Positions 37,606-51,300 of a DNA stretch of 64,000 nucleotides are shown piece after piece. Source of the stretch: Rotaria sp. Silwood1 (Eukaryota; Rotifera; Eurotatoria; Philodinida; Philodinidae); NCBI GenBank assembly GCA_905250075.1, contig CAJNOP010000331.1, positions 124,001 through 188,000 on the forward strand, in the 5' to 3' direction. The notes beneath the pieces were generated by a model that was not told where the DNA came from, did no database searches, and worked only from the letters and a program-made list of their open reading frames with translations. How positions within the stretch are numbered: the stretch's first letter is position 1; every line of letters starts with the position of its first letter. The translations under genes and the position numbers were made by a program.

Positions 37606-40600
37606 TTATTTATGTCGTTTTGGAGGACCCCAAATAATTGGTATTGTATTCACTGTTGTTTCATGTATTTGTGATGAATTATCATCAGTTGTTAATGTAA
37701 GACCATTTGAAAATGATGGATATTCACCTAAATTTTGATAAAAATATTTTCTTTATTTGTATAGTTTAATTAAAATTAATTTATTGACAACTAACAAATC
37801 GTTGTTTCAAAAAAAAACAAATACATAATTTTATCTTAATATATTCATTCGAAACTTAAATCAATTTTATTTTAGTATAATACAAAATATAACATTGTAA
37901 CGAACATTTTCTTTAGTTAGAAAATTTTTAATAAGTTCTTTTTTTCAATAGAATATCATGAAATTGTTTTCAAAATCGATTCTCACTTCTTACAATACTA
38001 ATATTTAAAGTTTTTTTTTTTATACGATACAGAAAACATTGTTCATATATGTATATCTCAGGATACGAATAAATCTGCTTCTATTCTATTGAGACAAGTA
38101 AATATAATGATATACATAGCATATAACTCAATGTATTATACTATTAAATTGATTTCATCTCTATAGAGCAAGCAGAGATATTCATTGTTATTGCTCCGTA
38201 GCAAACTATATAAAATGTTGCCAATTGATGAGATAGTTTCTTCAAAAAGCTGTTCCTATGAACATCATTGATAATAAGTATTCATTCAATAGATTATAAA
38301 GTAAATAAAAAAATGAAAATTCTTACCTGGATCATCTCTACTTGGTGCATATTGTCCTTTTATTGGTGAATTATAACGTTCATTATTTATTTTTTCTTGT
38401 TGATTATCAAAATTATCTTGTTCATTTGATGTCCATGGTGCATTTTTAACTTTAAATGCTTTTTGTTTATTATTATTATTATTATTATTTTTAGTTGTTT
38501 TATTCATATTTAAATTTGATGTTGATGGTACTTCTTGTTGTTGATGTTGAATATTTAATGATTGTTGTTGTCCTATTTTTGTTGATTCATTTTGTATTTG
38601 TTTTTTATATGGTAAATCTTGTAAAAAATCTTCTTCTAATATTAATAAATGATCAATACAAGCATCAATATTTTCTTGATTTGTACCAATAACATGTACT
38701 TTATTACTTTGATTATTACTTGGAAATTTAATATCAACATCATAATCTTTCATTATTTGTTGTAATTTTTGTCCACGTGTACCAATAATACGTGCATGTA
38801 TACGATGATCAATATCAATTTCCATTGTTATTGTTGATTCAAAATCTTGTATTAATTTTAATATTTCATCACGACATTTTAATACTTTATCTTCATAACC
38901 AATAATTAATATTTCAATATCATTTAATTGTATTTCATTTGTTAATAATAAATTTTCTAATGGTAATGTTTGTTGATCATCATGATTTATATCATTTAAT
39001 AATATTGGTGTTGGTACAACAGCTGATGTTGGTTGTTGATTATTTAATATTTGTATATTAACATCATATTTTTGTTTTAAATTATTAATTGTACGTCGAC
39101 GAGAACCAATAATTAATGAACGATATTGTGATTTAATTATTAAACGTAATTCATATGAACGTGCTTGTTTATCAATTTGATATTTTTCATAACGTTTAAT
39201 TAATTCATTTTTTAAACTTTCAGTTTGTTCAGGTTGTCCTTTTAAATATATTAAATTTGATGATGAATTTAATGATGGAAATGTTATTAATACATCAGGA
39301 TATTGTTTTATTAATGTTTGTAAATCATTACGATTTTTACCAAGTAATATATTATGAATTTCAAATGGTATATCAACTGTTAATTCAAGTGGTATCATTT
39401 TTTCTAAAGCAATTATAGCTTTATCAATATCATCTATACGACCAATTATACGAACAATATCATCTTTTGTTGTATCATGTTCATTATTATTATTACGTGG
39501 TGGAAATTTAATTTGTACATTATATTCTTTTTGTATAGGTTGAATATATGAACCATTTTGTGCAAGTAAATAACCATGATGACGATGTGATATAGTTATT
39601 TCTTTTGTTATTGTATTTTCCCATGTATCAATTAATTCTTCTAAACGTTTTTGTACTTGTTCAATAATATGTTTTGAACCACGTAATAAAACTTGATCTG
39701 AATTCGTATTACGTTCAGGAAATTTAATTAACATATCACCATATTGTTGTTGTAATTCATTTAATAATTTACGTTGATTTTGAAAAAATTTATTATGCCA
39801 TTTAGAATTTATTGTTATATATTGTTCAATTGAATTTTCTAATGATATATTTAATTGTTTTATATGTTCATCAAGAAATTTTCGTGCTTTATCAACATCA
39901 ATACGTTTACCATTTAAACGTATTAATATATATTCTTTTGTATCATCAATTATTGAAACATCAATACGTACATCAGGCATTTGTTCACGTAAACGTTGTA
40001 TATTTGAACCACTTTTACCTATAAATATTGGATATAAACGTTTTGGTAATTCAATTTCAATTGAATATAAATCTTTTATTTTTTGTTGTAAAAATTTTGA
40101 ACATTTTTCAACATCATCTTTATCACCATGTAATATAACTTTATCACTTTTACCATTTGCTTCAGGAAATGTTATTTGTATATTATGAAATTTTGAACGA
40201 ACTTCTTCTAATTTTTTACCTTTGGCACCTATTATTTGTGAATAATATTGTGGATCAATACTTAAACCTGTTGTACGTTCATTTGACTAAAAAAAAGAAA
40301 ATTTAATTTTCTAACATTAATATAAAATTGAATAAATTGAATCAATAGTTTATTCGATTTTGAAAATTATTTTAGTTTAATTCTCTGTAGTAAAAGTGGG
40401 TTTAGGACAGTTGCGCACGGACACTTGCTCGCTATAACAGTTACATAGGATCCTATAGCGAGCAAGTGTCCGGATCCCAGTAAAAGTCTATGAATTTGAT
40501 TTTTAACTGTAATTATTTTAATATAGAAATCATTCGTTAGATTCAAGTCTAGCGAAACTTAATCGAATAGAAATAAGAAAAGTATGAAGTTTTGTACCTC

Positions 40601-43600
40601 GCACTCTTTCTCTAAATCTATTGTGACTTATCTCTATATAACACTTACGAAAGAACAACTCTATGAGCAAGTCTTAAAGCTTCGATCTTCTGTAGTCATT
40701 GTACTAAAGTAGCGAAATTTTGACCATACATAGATCTAAGAATTCTTAGAATATTCTGACATCTTTACTCACATAAAATTCTAAGAACTATTTATGGACA
40801 AATTTTTCTATCGGAAATTTGATTATTTAAGTTTTCGAGTGAATATCTAAGAATGAATCGAAAATTTAGCACAGCGATCATTACTCGACTATAAAAATCT
40901 ATGGAGACGAAAAAAAATAAACATTCATTTTCTATATATATATTATTAACCAGGAAACATTCTTAATTGTTCACTTGAAATCATCACTATTCGATCGATC
41001 TTAGTAATTAGAAAAAAAAAAAATCTCTTTTGCTTTAGTTTTCTGATCTTTACTTATCAACATTTTCATTCTATGAATATAGAACTTGAATGATCGAATG
41101 TATTTATATTCTTACCAATTTTTGAACACGTTCAAGTAAAATTTGTCGTGCTTTATCAACACTTTCTTTTGTACCCATTAATTTAACATAACGACTTTCA
41201 TCAAAAGGAAATTTAATATCACATCCTGTTTGTTCTTGTATTTCACTTAAACGTATTTGATTTTTACCAATTAATTGTTTATAATATTGTGGATCAATTT
41301 CAATTTCTAAATATGTTGTATTATTATTTCGTAAATCATCAATAACTGTTTGAATTTGACTACGAACTAATTCAACTTCTTCTGGTGGACCTTCTATTGC
41401 AATATGATTATCACGAAAAAATATTCGAACATCTGGATGAGATTTTCTTATTATATCAACATTTGCACTACGTTCACCTTTAACAACACTATGCATCCAA
41501 TGTGGTGCATTTATTTGAACAGCTGTTAATGCATTAGCCTTTAAATAAAACAACAATAAAAAAAAAATAATTTTCAGATTTTAAATAAATAAATCTACCA
41601 TTTTATAAATCATTGTTATAGCTTCACCAATTTTAGTTGTTTCACCAATAACTTGTATTGTTGATGAATTTTCTTCTTGATTTGGTATACGAACAACAAC
41701 ATTTGTTTTATCAAATATATCTTTTAAACCAGCACCTTTTTTACCTAATATAAAACGATGTTGTTCACATGGAATTTCAAGTGGCATTATCATTATTTTT
41801 CCTTCCTAAATTAATAAAAATAATTCTTATAAAATAAAATACTAGATTCGTTTTTTTTTTTTTGGAATATCAAAATATTAAAATTTTTTTTCTAGCAATA
41901 GTGGACCATTATCAACCACTTCGGTATTGATATAAGAGACAAAAAACACTTGTTTTTTTTTCGAAAACTCGTTATAATTGTTTATAATATATATGCATTA
42001 TGAGCGATTGCGTTAATTTTACGATTAAATATCAATAGAAATCGAAATCATTTTAGAGTTTTCATTAAAAAAATATTTTATCTTAACTTTCAATTTAATA
42101 AAATGACCTAATAATAATATCTTACTGTAATATTTATATGATTTTCTAACATAAAAAAAAAAAAAAATTGTTTGGATTTTATTTATTAAGACTTCGATTC
42201 TTCCGAGAAACTTATTAAACCTATAAAAAAGCTCTATCTTTCACATATGTTTAAATCGTAGTTTCATAACAATCAGAAACTTTGATAAAAATCTAACAAT
42301 ACTTAACTATTGAAAAATAAACAATAATATTATTTTCTTTACAATGATAAAAATTTATCTCAAAGTTCTCAAAAATGTTTTTTAGTTTTTTTTTTTTTTG
42401 ATAAGTCGTTTTCATTAAAATAAATGAGACACAATAGAAGACTTGTGATATTCTATAAACCAATTTTTTGCATATAAACTATATCCATTAATAATGTTAA
42501 TATAAGAATTCTATTCAATCTCTATGGCATTTGTCAAAACAGAAGCTTTCACAAATCTAAAACTACATTATTAAAACAATTTTGTTCTTTTGAAGAAAAC
42601 TGGTCACTAAACTCAGCTTATCTATCATGAACTCTTACAGATATGCAAGATAAATTCAAATGTATGAATCCTTTTCAGAGCATACAACTGAAGAGTATTG
42701 TTCATTTCAAAAAAATTCAGATTAATCAACTGTTCAATCCACAAACATTATGATAAATTGAAATACACTTATGCGAACTTCGTCGGGATGTGCGATTTCA
42801 GTTTATTAACTACCGATGTCGTCAACTTACTAGGGAACATTCCCAGGTGAAGGAGCGCTTTTCAGTCGGGGTTTTGCGCATCTTGTAGCCCATAGTAAGC
42901 TATGCCTATGGTAAAAAAAGTTCGGCTTTCTGGCTTGATTCTGAGAAGATACTGAGCTCCTAGTGAGTTTTCTCTATAATATGCCTATATTGTTAGCAAA
43001 GCTATACTTCCGAATTTTGATCTGAAACATTGCTTGCATAAAGGCTTCAGCTAGACTAATTTGCATTACAAATTTCAGAAGTTTTGAACAAAGTTTCTCT
43101 AAGATAGGAAGCTTTGAAAAAAATGCATATATGAAAAAGGGACTATACCTTGATAGTTTCATATCTTAGAGAGACTTTATTCAAATTTTCTGAAATTTGT
43201 TATGCAAACTAGTCTAGCTGAAGCTTTTATGTAAGCAAAGTTTCAGATCGAAATTCGGAAGTATAGCTTTGCTAACAATGTAGGCATACTATAGAGAGAA
43301 TTCACTAGGAGCTCGGTATCTCCTCAGAATCACCCCAGAAACCCGAACTTTTTTTTACCATAGGCATAGCTCACTATGGGCTATAATATGCGCAAAACAC
43401 TGGCTGAGAAGCGCTCCTTCATCTGGGAATGTTCCCTAGTTAGTATACTTAGCAATAAACATCGATTTCCATCTAATTAGTTTCCCTATATCATAGTAAT
43501 CCACTGTTTAGTATTTTATGATTTTCATCAACAATACAAATCTCTAGATCTTCCATAGAAACATTACAAAAAAAAAAATATTCACTAATTCTTAACAAAA

Positions 43601-45123
43601 TTTATAAATTTCATGTTCTCTTTAGTTCATATAAATTTTTTTTTCCACTATACATAAAATTAATATTGTCTCACAAGGGATCAAGGTTATATATATATAT
43701 CAAATTAAATTTTTTGTTTTTCTTCTAGTTAGATCTCTCGAGAGACAAAAACAATATTTTCTTTTACGATTTATGAAAATGATTATTATTACACTAAATA
43801 TTTTCAATAAAAGAAAAATAAATTTATTTACCAAATTTTTATAGAATTGTATAATTCTTGTTTTAGCTTTTTCAACAGGTTCACGTTCACCACGTATAGA
43901 TATTTCATCTGTTTGTTTAATTGGTGGTGGTAAATCAATAGTAACATTATATTGTCGATGTAATTCATTAACAAGTTGATGACGAATCCATGGATGATAT
44001 AAACATGGTATTGATAAACGTTCAAAACCTTTATTTAATTGTATATGATATAATTCAAGAATTTTTTGTTCACATAATTTAACATTATCTTTTGCACCTG
44101 ATATAAGTATAGCATGTGATTGACTATCTTGTCGTGGTACAGCTATACGTGTTAAAGTTTCTTGTTCTAAAAGTTTTAATGTTGCACCACGTGGACCAAT
44201 AATAAAACGATGAAAATCTAATGGAATATTAACGGATATTTGTATTGGTTTTTGTAATTCACGTAGAATTTGTGCTTGTGCTACACGTACTTGTTCAGGT
44301 CGACCGGTTATAGTGACTATTAATGTTTGATCTTTATGGAAAAATGTTATATTTGTAGCTAATTAAGAAACAAAACAAAAAAAAAAGTCCAATTCTTATA
44401 TGAATAATAAAAAAAAAATTAAAATTTTTACATGTTTCTTTTTGAATTCGTATACAAATTTTTTGTAATGGTGGTCCATTATAATTTAATAAATTAATAG
44501 CACCATTATTACGTGTTGATTGATTACCAACACGTCGATTATTATCAGTAAGACGATCTTCGGGAGGAATTTCAATCTTTAGAAAATAAATAAACAACAT
44601 TAAATGTGTTATTATTTATATCAATAATAAAAAAAACAACATTAATAAAGAAGCCTTACAAAAAAAAAATCTCTCCTATTTCATACCAAAAAAGAAAAAG
44701 TAATATTAATCTTATTCAAACAAACATAAATGTACTTAATTATTTCATATAAATAATTTCAAAAATTATAAATCTTATTAGAAAAAAATAACTTACAATT
44801 CTAGTTGTAGCTGATTTTTCATGAATAGCTAGTTTACGTCGTCGATCTTCATCAAATTTTGTTGACGAATATAATGATGTTGTTGTATTAGCCATAGCAT
44901 TTGATCCGTTTAATGGTGATGAAAATAGTGATGAAGAAAAAAATGTATTTGAACGATTTAAATCTAATGAACCAGTTGAAGTCAATTGTGGAAATGCTTC
45001 ATTATAATCTGGTATATCATCAATATCATTAATATTTGATTTTGATGATGATGATAAAACAATGCCAACTGTATCAGTTAAACCATTTTCTCTTAAATAA
45101 TTCTCATCCCTTATCGAATCCAT
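37606..45123 (-). CDS. HDLBP: vigilin, multi-KH RNA-binding protein
   Basis: Seven coding exons on the minus strand (45123-44797, 44576-44432, 44358-43832, 41805-41599, 41538-41116, 40286 to about 38328, 37727-37606) give about 1,236 residues, against 1,268 in human vigilin. The start MDSIRDENYL follows a 5' UTR intron with TTTTTAG acceptor at about 45138. An acidic N terminus with DYNEAFPQL is followed by about 13 KH domains; examples are FHRFIIGPRG, HRFILGKKGAG, YYSQIIGAKGKK, YPIFIGKSGSN and IHARIIGTRGQK. The conserved tail FKVKNAPWTS ... EYPSFSNG ... WGPPKRHK matches vigilin. Vigilin binds many mRNAs and tRNA on ER-bound polysomes and affects translation and lipid transport. Only five KH domains keep a GxxG loop; others read VKGER, GKNQ, QNQR, AQNG, GKNR or GSRR. 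Third codon positions are almost all A or T. Two introns carry small transposons. Confidence 0.92.
40398..40478. mobile_element. 81-base miniature transposon with 9-base target duplication
   Basis: An inner perfect inverted repeat, CGGACACTTGCTCGCTATA and its complement, surrounds a short loop, and both outer ends start GGG. The 9-base direct repeat AGTAAAAGT flanks it at 40389-40397 and 40479-40487. A 9-base duplication fits Mutator-like elements. It lies in a vigilin intron. Its small size and exact duplication suggest a recent or well-preserved insertion. Confidence 0.75.
42830..43439. mobile_element. 610-base foldback MITE in a vigilin intron
   Basis: Long terminal inverted repeats of roughly 290 bases start CTAGGGAACATTCCCA on both sides and continue through AAGGAGCGCTT, TAGCCCATAGT, GCATAG and AGCTCCTAGTGA words to a central spacer near 43.13 kb. 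TTA flanks it at 42827-42829 and 43440-43442. A 3-base TTA duplication fits PIF/Harbinger. No transposase is present. The arms still match well, so transcribed RNA would form a long hairpin. Confidence 0.8.
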
Positions 45124-45138
45124 GATTAAATAACTACC

Positions 45139-48100
45139 TAAAAATATAAACAAGAAAACAATCTTTATATATTCATATTAATATAATAGTAAGAAAGAAA
45201 AAACAATAGCAAAGAAGAATATAAAATAAACTTAATAAAAGTAGGAAAAAAGAAAACAAGTACTCAATTTAAAAAAGAAAAAATGTCTATGTTCATTTAA
45301 CACAAGAATAAATGAAAAATTGTTTTTCTCTTTTTTCTACTAAATAAGAAGACGAAAGTGAATGTGTGTTTGTAGAAGGTCGATCTAATGTTAATAAAAG
45401 AATACGAACGATCGAAAAAAAAAGAGAAAAGGAAAGAAAAAACAAAAAAACAAAAAGTACTAAAAAACATCTGTTCACAATATGCAAAAGAAATAACAAT
45501 CGAAAATTTTATTTTTTTTCTTGTACATGATAAAAGAGCACTTCTAATTAAAACTATTTTCTTTATATAAAAAAAAAGAAAAAATATGAATTATTGTCAA
45601 GTCTAGACTATTTGAAAATTTCATTAAAAAACAAACAAAAATCTAGAACATTTTCTAAAGTCATTTACGATCGTATTCTTAAACGGATCAAGGTAAAATA
45701 AGCAAAACAAAGAAAAATTCAAAAAAATAACATTATGTACAATTATGTTTATGCATAGTTTCGAGCGCATAGCCGTCTGAATTTTAGTTATTAATGTACC
45801 ACATTAATATGTGTCATGTTGATTTTTTTATGACAGATAAATAACATACTGTAAGCAAGTTTTTTCTCAAAACAAAGTTTTTTGTCAGCTGTCAATCTAC
45901 AAACAAATTCGTTTTTTTTTTTTTAATATATACTATTCTAAAGAGAGAGTTACAAGTGTTTTTTTTCTTCATTCAATCGATACATATAGAAAAAAAAAAA
46001 TCTAAGCGATAATCTTTTGTACTTTCAAATATTTATGATAATGAAAAATTACTTAAATCGTTTTTTCTTTTTCGTATTCGAAACTAATACAAAATTAATT
46101 TATAATAAGCTATGAAATTAAAAAAATAAAAAATTTTCCAAACAGATAATTTCCATTTGACAAAAAAAAATATTTCGTAACTTAACTTAAATGTTTCAAA
46201 TAGTTGTGAAAGTTAAAAAAAAAGAAAATGACATAGATTATATTCGAAATTACTTAGGAAGAATCGTATAAATGACGTTTTTTTTTTTGTCCAACGATAT
46301 CAATCATAGTCATAAATAAAATATCTATCTCACCTGACATATGATTATTTTATTTACTGTAACATATTCGAATAAAGATATATAAAAAAAAAGATATGTA
46401 ATCTTTAGAGAAATAATGTATAGGATGTATGAATACACACACGTACTAGAATTTCTATCGAATGACGTCACACAATTAAAGAAGGAAAAATAATAAATAG
46501 ATATGAATGGAATATACAAAAAAGTTATATTTATTTATTTTGAAATTTTTTTTTTTTCAATAGAAAAAATCTAAATTTCTAATGTAATATTTATTAATTA
46601 TTCTAAATTATCTATGCAGATGAATAGAAAACAAGGTTCGAAGATATTATTTTCATTGGATAAGAGAATACCAATAAAAATGATTTAAAGACAAGTGAAA
46701 CAGATGTAATAACAATTAAAAAAAAAAGATTTTTTTTTTCGCCTTTTTTTCTTTGTTTTTAGATATTTGAAAAAGATCTAAATTTTTCTAGAATTAAATA
46801 ATTATAATATTCTTTTATTAGAAGTATTTGATTAGTAAATCAATTTTTTTTAGAATTGTAACATATTTAAAAAAAAAATTTTTCTATAATTTTCATTTGA
46901 TTGATAAACTTGACTAAAATAGTAAAATTCAAAATCGACTTTTTTTGTTTTTTTTCATTGGAATTTTTCTATTCTAAGTCAAGTTATCAATAAAAATTAA
47001 CCATCATATAAAAATAAACGAAAAAAATTAATCAATTCTTTTTTATTTATAATAAAACTATAGAAAGTAATTTTTGCAAAAAAACTGGATAAATGGATCA
47101 TTAAATTAAACTTTTCCTAATGAATAACGTATATGGTGTTCAGGATTTTCATATTTCTGACCGGAAACGACATCTGTCTTGTAGTTTCCGGTCAAAAGGA
47201 ATCATTGATTTGAATTATTATTACGTGCTTTTTTTTAAAATAAAGATTACAGATGTAAGTTTGTTTAGCGATAGAATATTTGTTACATGATAAAGAATAT
47301 AGAAGTCATGGTTATATTAGATTCGCTTACAATTGTGAAATGAAAACTATAGACTACATTTGAATTTCATAAAATAATAAATCTTAGCCTAACTACAAGC
47401 ATGTTCAATAGATAAGTTATGAGTCCAACTGATAAACCATAAAATGACTATATAAATTTTTAAAAATATAAAGAATATATCTTAGTGCTTGATCAGATAG
47501 TCAATTACAAGACAAATAAACATTTTTGTTTTGCCTATCCAGATATGGTAGAACTTTCTTTCTCGGTTGATAGTTTTAGTAAGGAAGTTTTTTTTTAGAT
47601 TCAATGAAAGAATGATAATGCTAGAATTATAATATTTTTTAAGACTTTGATTTTATCATTCTCATGCTTAGATACTATAATTATAGATATTTTGAAAAGT
47701 TATTCATCTATTCTATTTTCTATTTCTAAATATATTGGCATGTATTCTCAATGGAATTCATAATTATATGTCTTCTAAATAAGATAATTTTTATAAGCAC
47801 GCACAAATGATCAATAATATGGGAGATATTTTTTGTCTCAGAAATAGCTAAAACTCTATAGAAAATCTAACAGATAATAGAAAAAATGTCATATACAATT
47901 GAATGATATATCTTAGAAAAGCTTTGAGTTAACGAGAGAACATATTTAGCTGTCGCATACCGTTCAAATTCTTATTTTTTCTATGAGTAAAATTCATTGA
48001 AACTACAAAATCACTAAGTGAATTCGGATTCATACATTGTCCAGGCAAATTTGCAACTATTTTTATAGGCTTTCGATCTTAAGATCAGCTACTCATGAAA

Positions 48101-48367
48101 AAGCACATGGGTTTGAACGGTTGAACATAGTTTATCATAAGAATCCTTAATGAAATGTTGTTTGTTTATATTCTGTAAAATTATAATTTTTTATTAGCTC
48201 ATAATTTTAGAAATGATCTTAAGTTTGTGAGTATATAAATGAGATGAATTAGTTGAATGTACTAAATGAATAAAGAAAAAAAACGTTCTTGTGAATTTAA
48301 TTAAAAATATTTTATTATAATTAAATTTAATAAAAATATGTTTTCTAGATTTATTATTTTTATCAAT
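45139..48367. other. divergent intergenic region between vigilin and TGFBRAP1
   Basis: About 3.2 kb of very AT-rich DNA with long A and T runs separates two genes transcribed away from each other. It should hold the vigilin 5' UTR exon and both promoters. I see no TATA box I would defend, no CpG-rich island and no gene. A short inverted pair TTTCTGACCGGAAACGAC / GTAGTTTCCGGTCAAAAG near 47.15-47.20 kb is the only distinct structure. Confidence 0.5.
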
Positions 48368-51300
48368 ATGACACTCAATATATTTTCAATTATTAATATT
48401 TGGTCTCGAAATAAGCAACCATATGGTAAAATTGGAGAGGTAATTAAATATTATCTTAAATGATTAGAATTTATACTGTTACAAAGAAATTATGATTTCA
48501 TGAGATTTTTACAATTTCTATAATTATTCGAATCACAACGTTTTTTTTGTTTTTCTTTTGAAAAGAAAAAGAAGAACTCTTAGATTTGTTAAATATCTTT
48601 CGTTAGAAAGTTATTTCTACGTGTTACAAATAATTTTATTTATTTGCTAAAACAAAAAAAAAAAACTTATTCTTCAACAAAGAAAAGTTACCCTATCTAG
48701 ATTGAAGATTTTTTTGCTGTTATTAGATTGAATGTATCGATACAAATAATGATCCAACATTATTAACAAACCCATTTGCTATACGCACCAATGATTTATA
48801 TATTGGCACAATTGATGGGTAAGTTTTTATTCTTGCCTTATTGAACATATAAGTGAGTAAAAGAAAGAAATGTCGACTCGATTAAATGCCACTATCGTTC
48901 GTTTGCTTTTCTTGCCTAACAGCAATGAGTGGCATTCAATTTTATTTCGAGGTCACAAAGATCACATTTTCTATGTTGACCATATTCATATATATATATA
49001 TATTATATCTATAAGTATAAACACCGGATCATAGTTAATTGACTTATTGGCGGTAGATAGATAGCTTGTGTTGTCATTGACATAACTTATATTTATCCTT
49101 GGTTTTCATTTATTTTTTATCAAACAACCTACTGTTAATAACTCAAGGGATTCGATACTTTCATTTGATTTAGAATTTATTAATCGACATGTATGCGTTT
49201 ACATTGAACAAAAAAAAAAAAGAAAGTAAATGAATCGTTTGTCCCTGAAGAATTACGGTACCACATATATATATAGGAAATTTTTTTTTTTGAATGCTTG
49301 TCGTATTAATCACCCGTCGTGTGTGCGTGTGTATTACGCGGGGAAAAAAAAGCCTCTTTTCCGAAGAAGAGAGATATCGAATTATATGTATAGCACTTGT
49401 GCACAACTTGCCAAATCTTCTTTTTTTTTTTTTTGATGAAGATAAATTATGGATATATTGAGACGATGTCAATGAATGGTAGCTTATGAGGTTCTTCTCT
49501 TATCCGCTTTCGACCATGGAATACGATAGATAGGCGATGAGACATGTCAGTAATAGATCAAGAGTCATACGTCTGTATAGAATAATTTAGCACTAACATC
49601 ATATGTTGAATATCGATATATATTATATAAGAAACCAGAATGTACAAACAGCAAAGCATGTGCAATATTCAATGAAAAAAAAAAAAGAAGATGAATGATG
49701 GCTTATAGCTTATAATTGCGGTCATTATTTAGTTTCTTTAACAAAATTTTTCTTCTGTGCGTGCATTTTAGTAATTTACATGTTGAACAACAAGAATGCA
49801 TTATAAAAGAAACACCTTTGAAACAATGACATACTCGTCAACAAAGAATAAAAAAAAAAGAAGAAGAAGAAAGATGCTTTTACGCTTCAGTTTGATTATT
49901 TGAATAGAAAAGGAATAGGGAATGATGTATATAGAAGAAGATGTCGGAACATCCTTGGAAAAAAATAGCGGAAAAGAATAAGAGCGAAACAAATTGAACT
50001 GTCACACGATTGCCTGATGTCCGTGATTAGAACTGTTGTTTTTCTTTTCTCTAACTCTCTCTCTCTTTTTTTGTCGTGCCGTTCACGATCAGATTAGAAT
50101 CCATATAAGAAAAAAAAAAAAAATAATAATAATGACATTGTCATGCAAATTTTTATTTTCTTCTTAGATACAAAAATGTTTATTAGTTATTATATAAAAC
50201 AGTTATATATTTCTTATATTTATCAACTAAAAAGAAAAAAAAGAAAACTGTCATATTGAAACAGGAAATAATCCATGACAATTTAAGAGAGATCAAACAA
50301 CAGTCATTTCTTTCTTTTTTTATTAATGTGTCATCATGAGATAATTACAATGAAGTTATTCAATTGTTTTATAAAAACGAACAATGAATGAATAGAAAAA
50401 AGAAAGAAAGAAAGAAAGAATAGAAACGAGTTCAGACAAAATAATAATAACTGTATTTCGTAAGAAAATGAGTCTCATGAGTACAACATAAGAACGATAG
50501 TGATCGATTAATTGGCCTAGCATGAATCTCTATTTGATAGAAATGATGTTTTCCAAACGGATCTAGTTTCATGCTGTGATGTAATGTAATGCCTCCGCCT
50601 TTTTTCTTTTTTTTTATCCTTCTTTCTTTTTTGCATACAGTTAAAGCAACGGTCGCCTTTGGTCATTCATTTATCATAATCAGTAGTTAACATCAAACAA
50701 AATCTCTCGTAAATGTAAGGGTGGACACTTTTTTCTTTTTGTTTCCCTTTTTCTATTGCTTGAACAAAAGACAAAGAAAGAAGAGAAAAAAAAAAAAAGA
50801 GAACAAGCAACAGAGAGAAACAGGTTCTATCATATTTCTGCATTGCCTTTCTTCTCCTTCTCCATCATCATTGTCTCGTCTCGTTTCTCTCGACATGTTG
50901 TGCACTATAGAGTGATAGTAATGTAAATTACGACTTTCTTCCTGTATATATCTATATATAAATATATACATATATACAATCATTGTTGTCATTTTAATTG
51001 AATATTTCATGATTATCAATCGAACTTTAAATTTAATCGATTTTATCGTCATTATGACGATGTTAACATGCATTTTATCACAACAACAACAACAATCGTC
51101 ATCAAATCAATTATTTCATATTGTTACAGCATTAAAACCATTTCATTCTCAACTATGTCAATTTAAATTTGAAAATTGTATTCAAGATTCATCATATGCT
51201 GATCAATTAGATACTGATTGTAATATATATTCACGTTTACGTGATTGTTTTCGTTCATTACTTGATGAATCTCAATGTATATCATCTCAACTTAAATATC

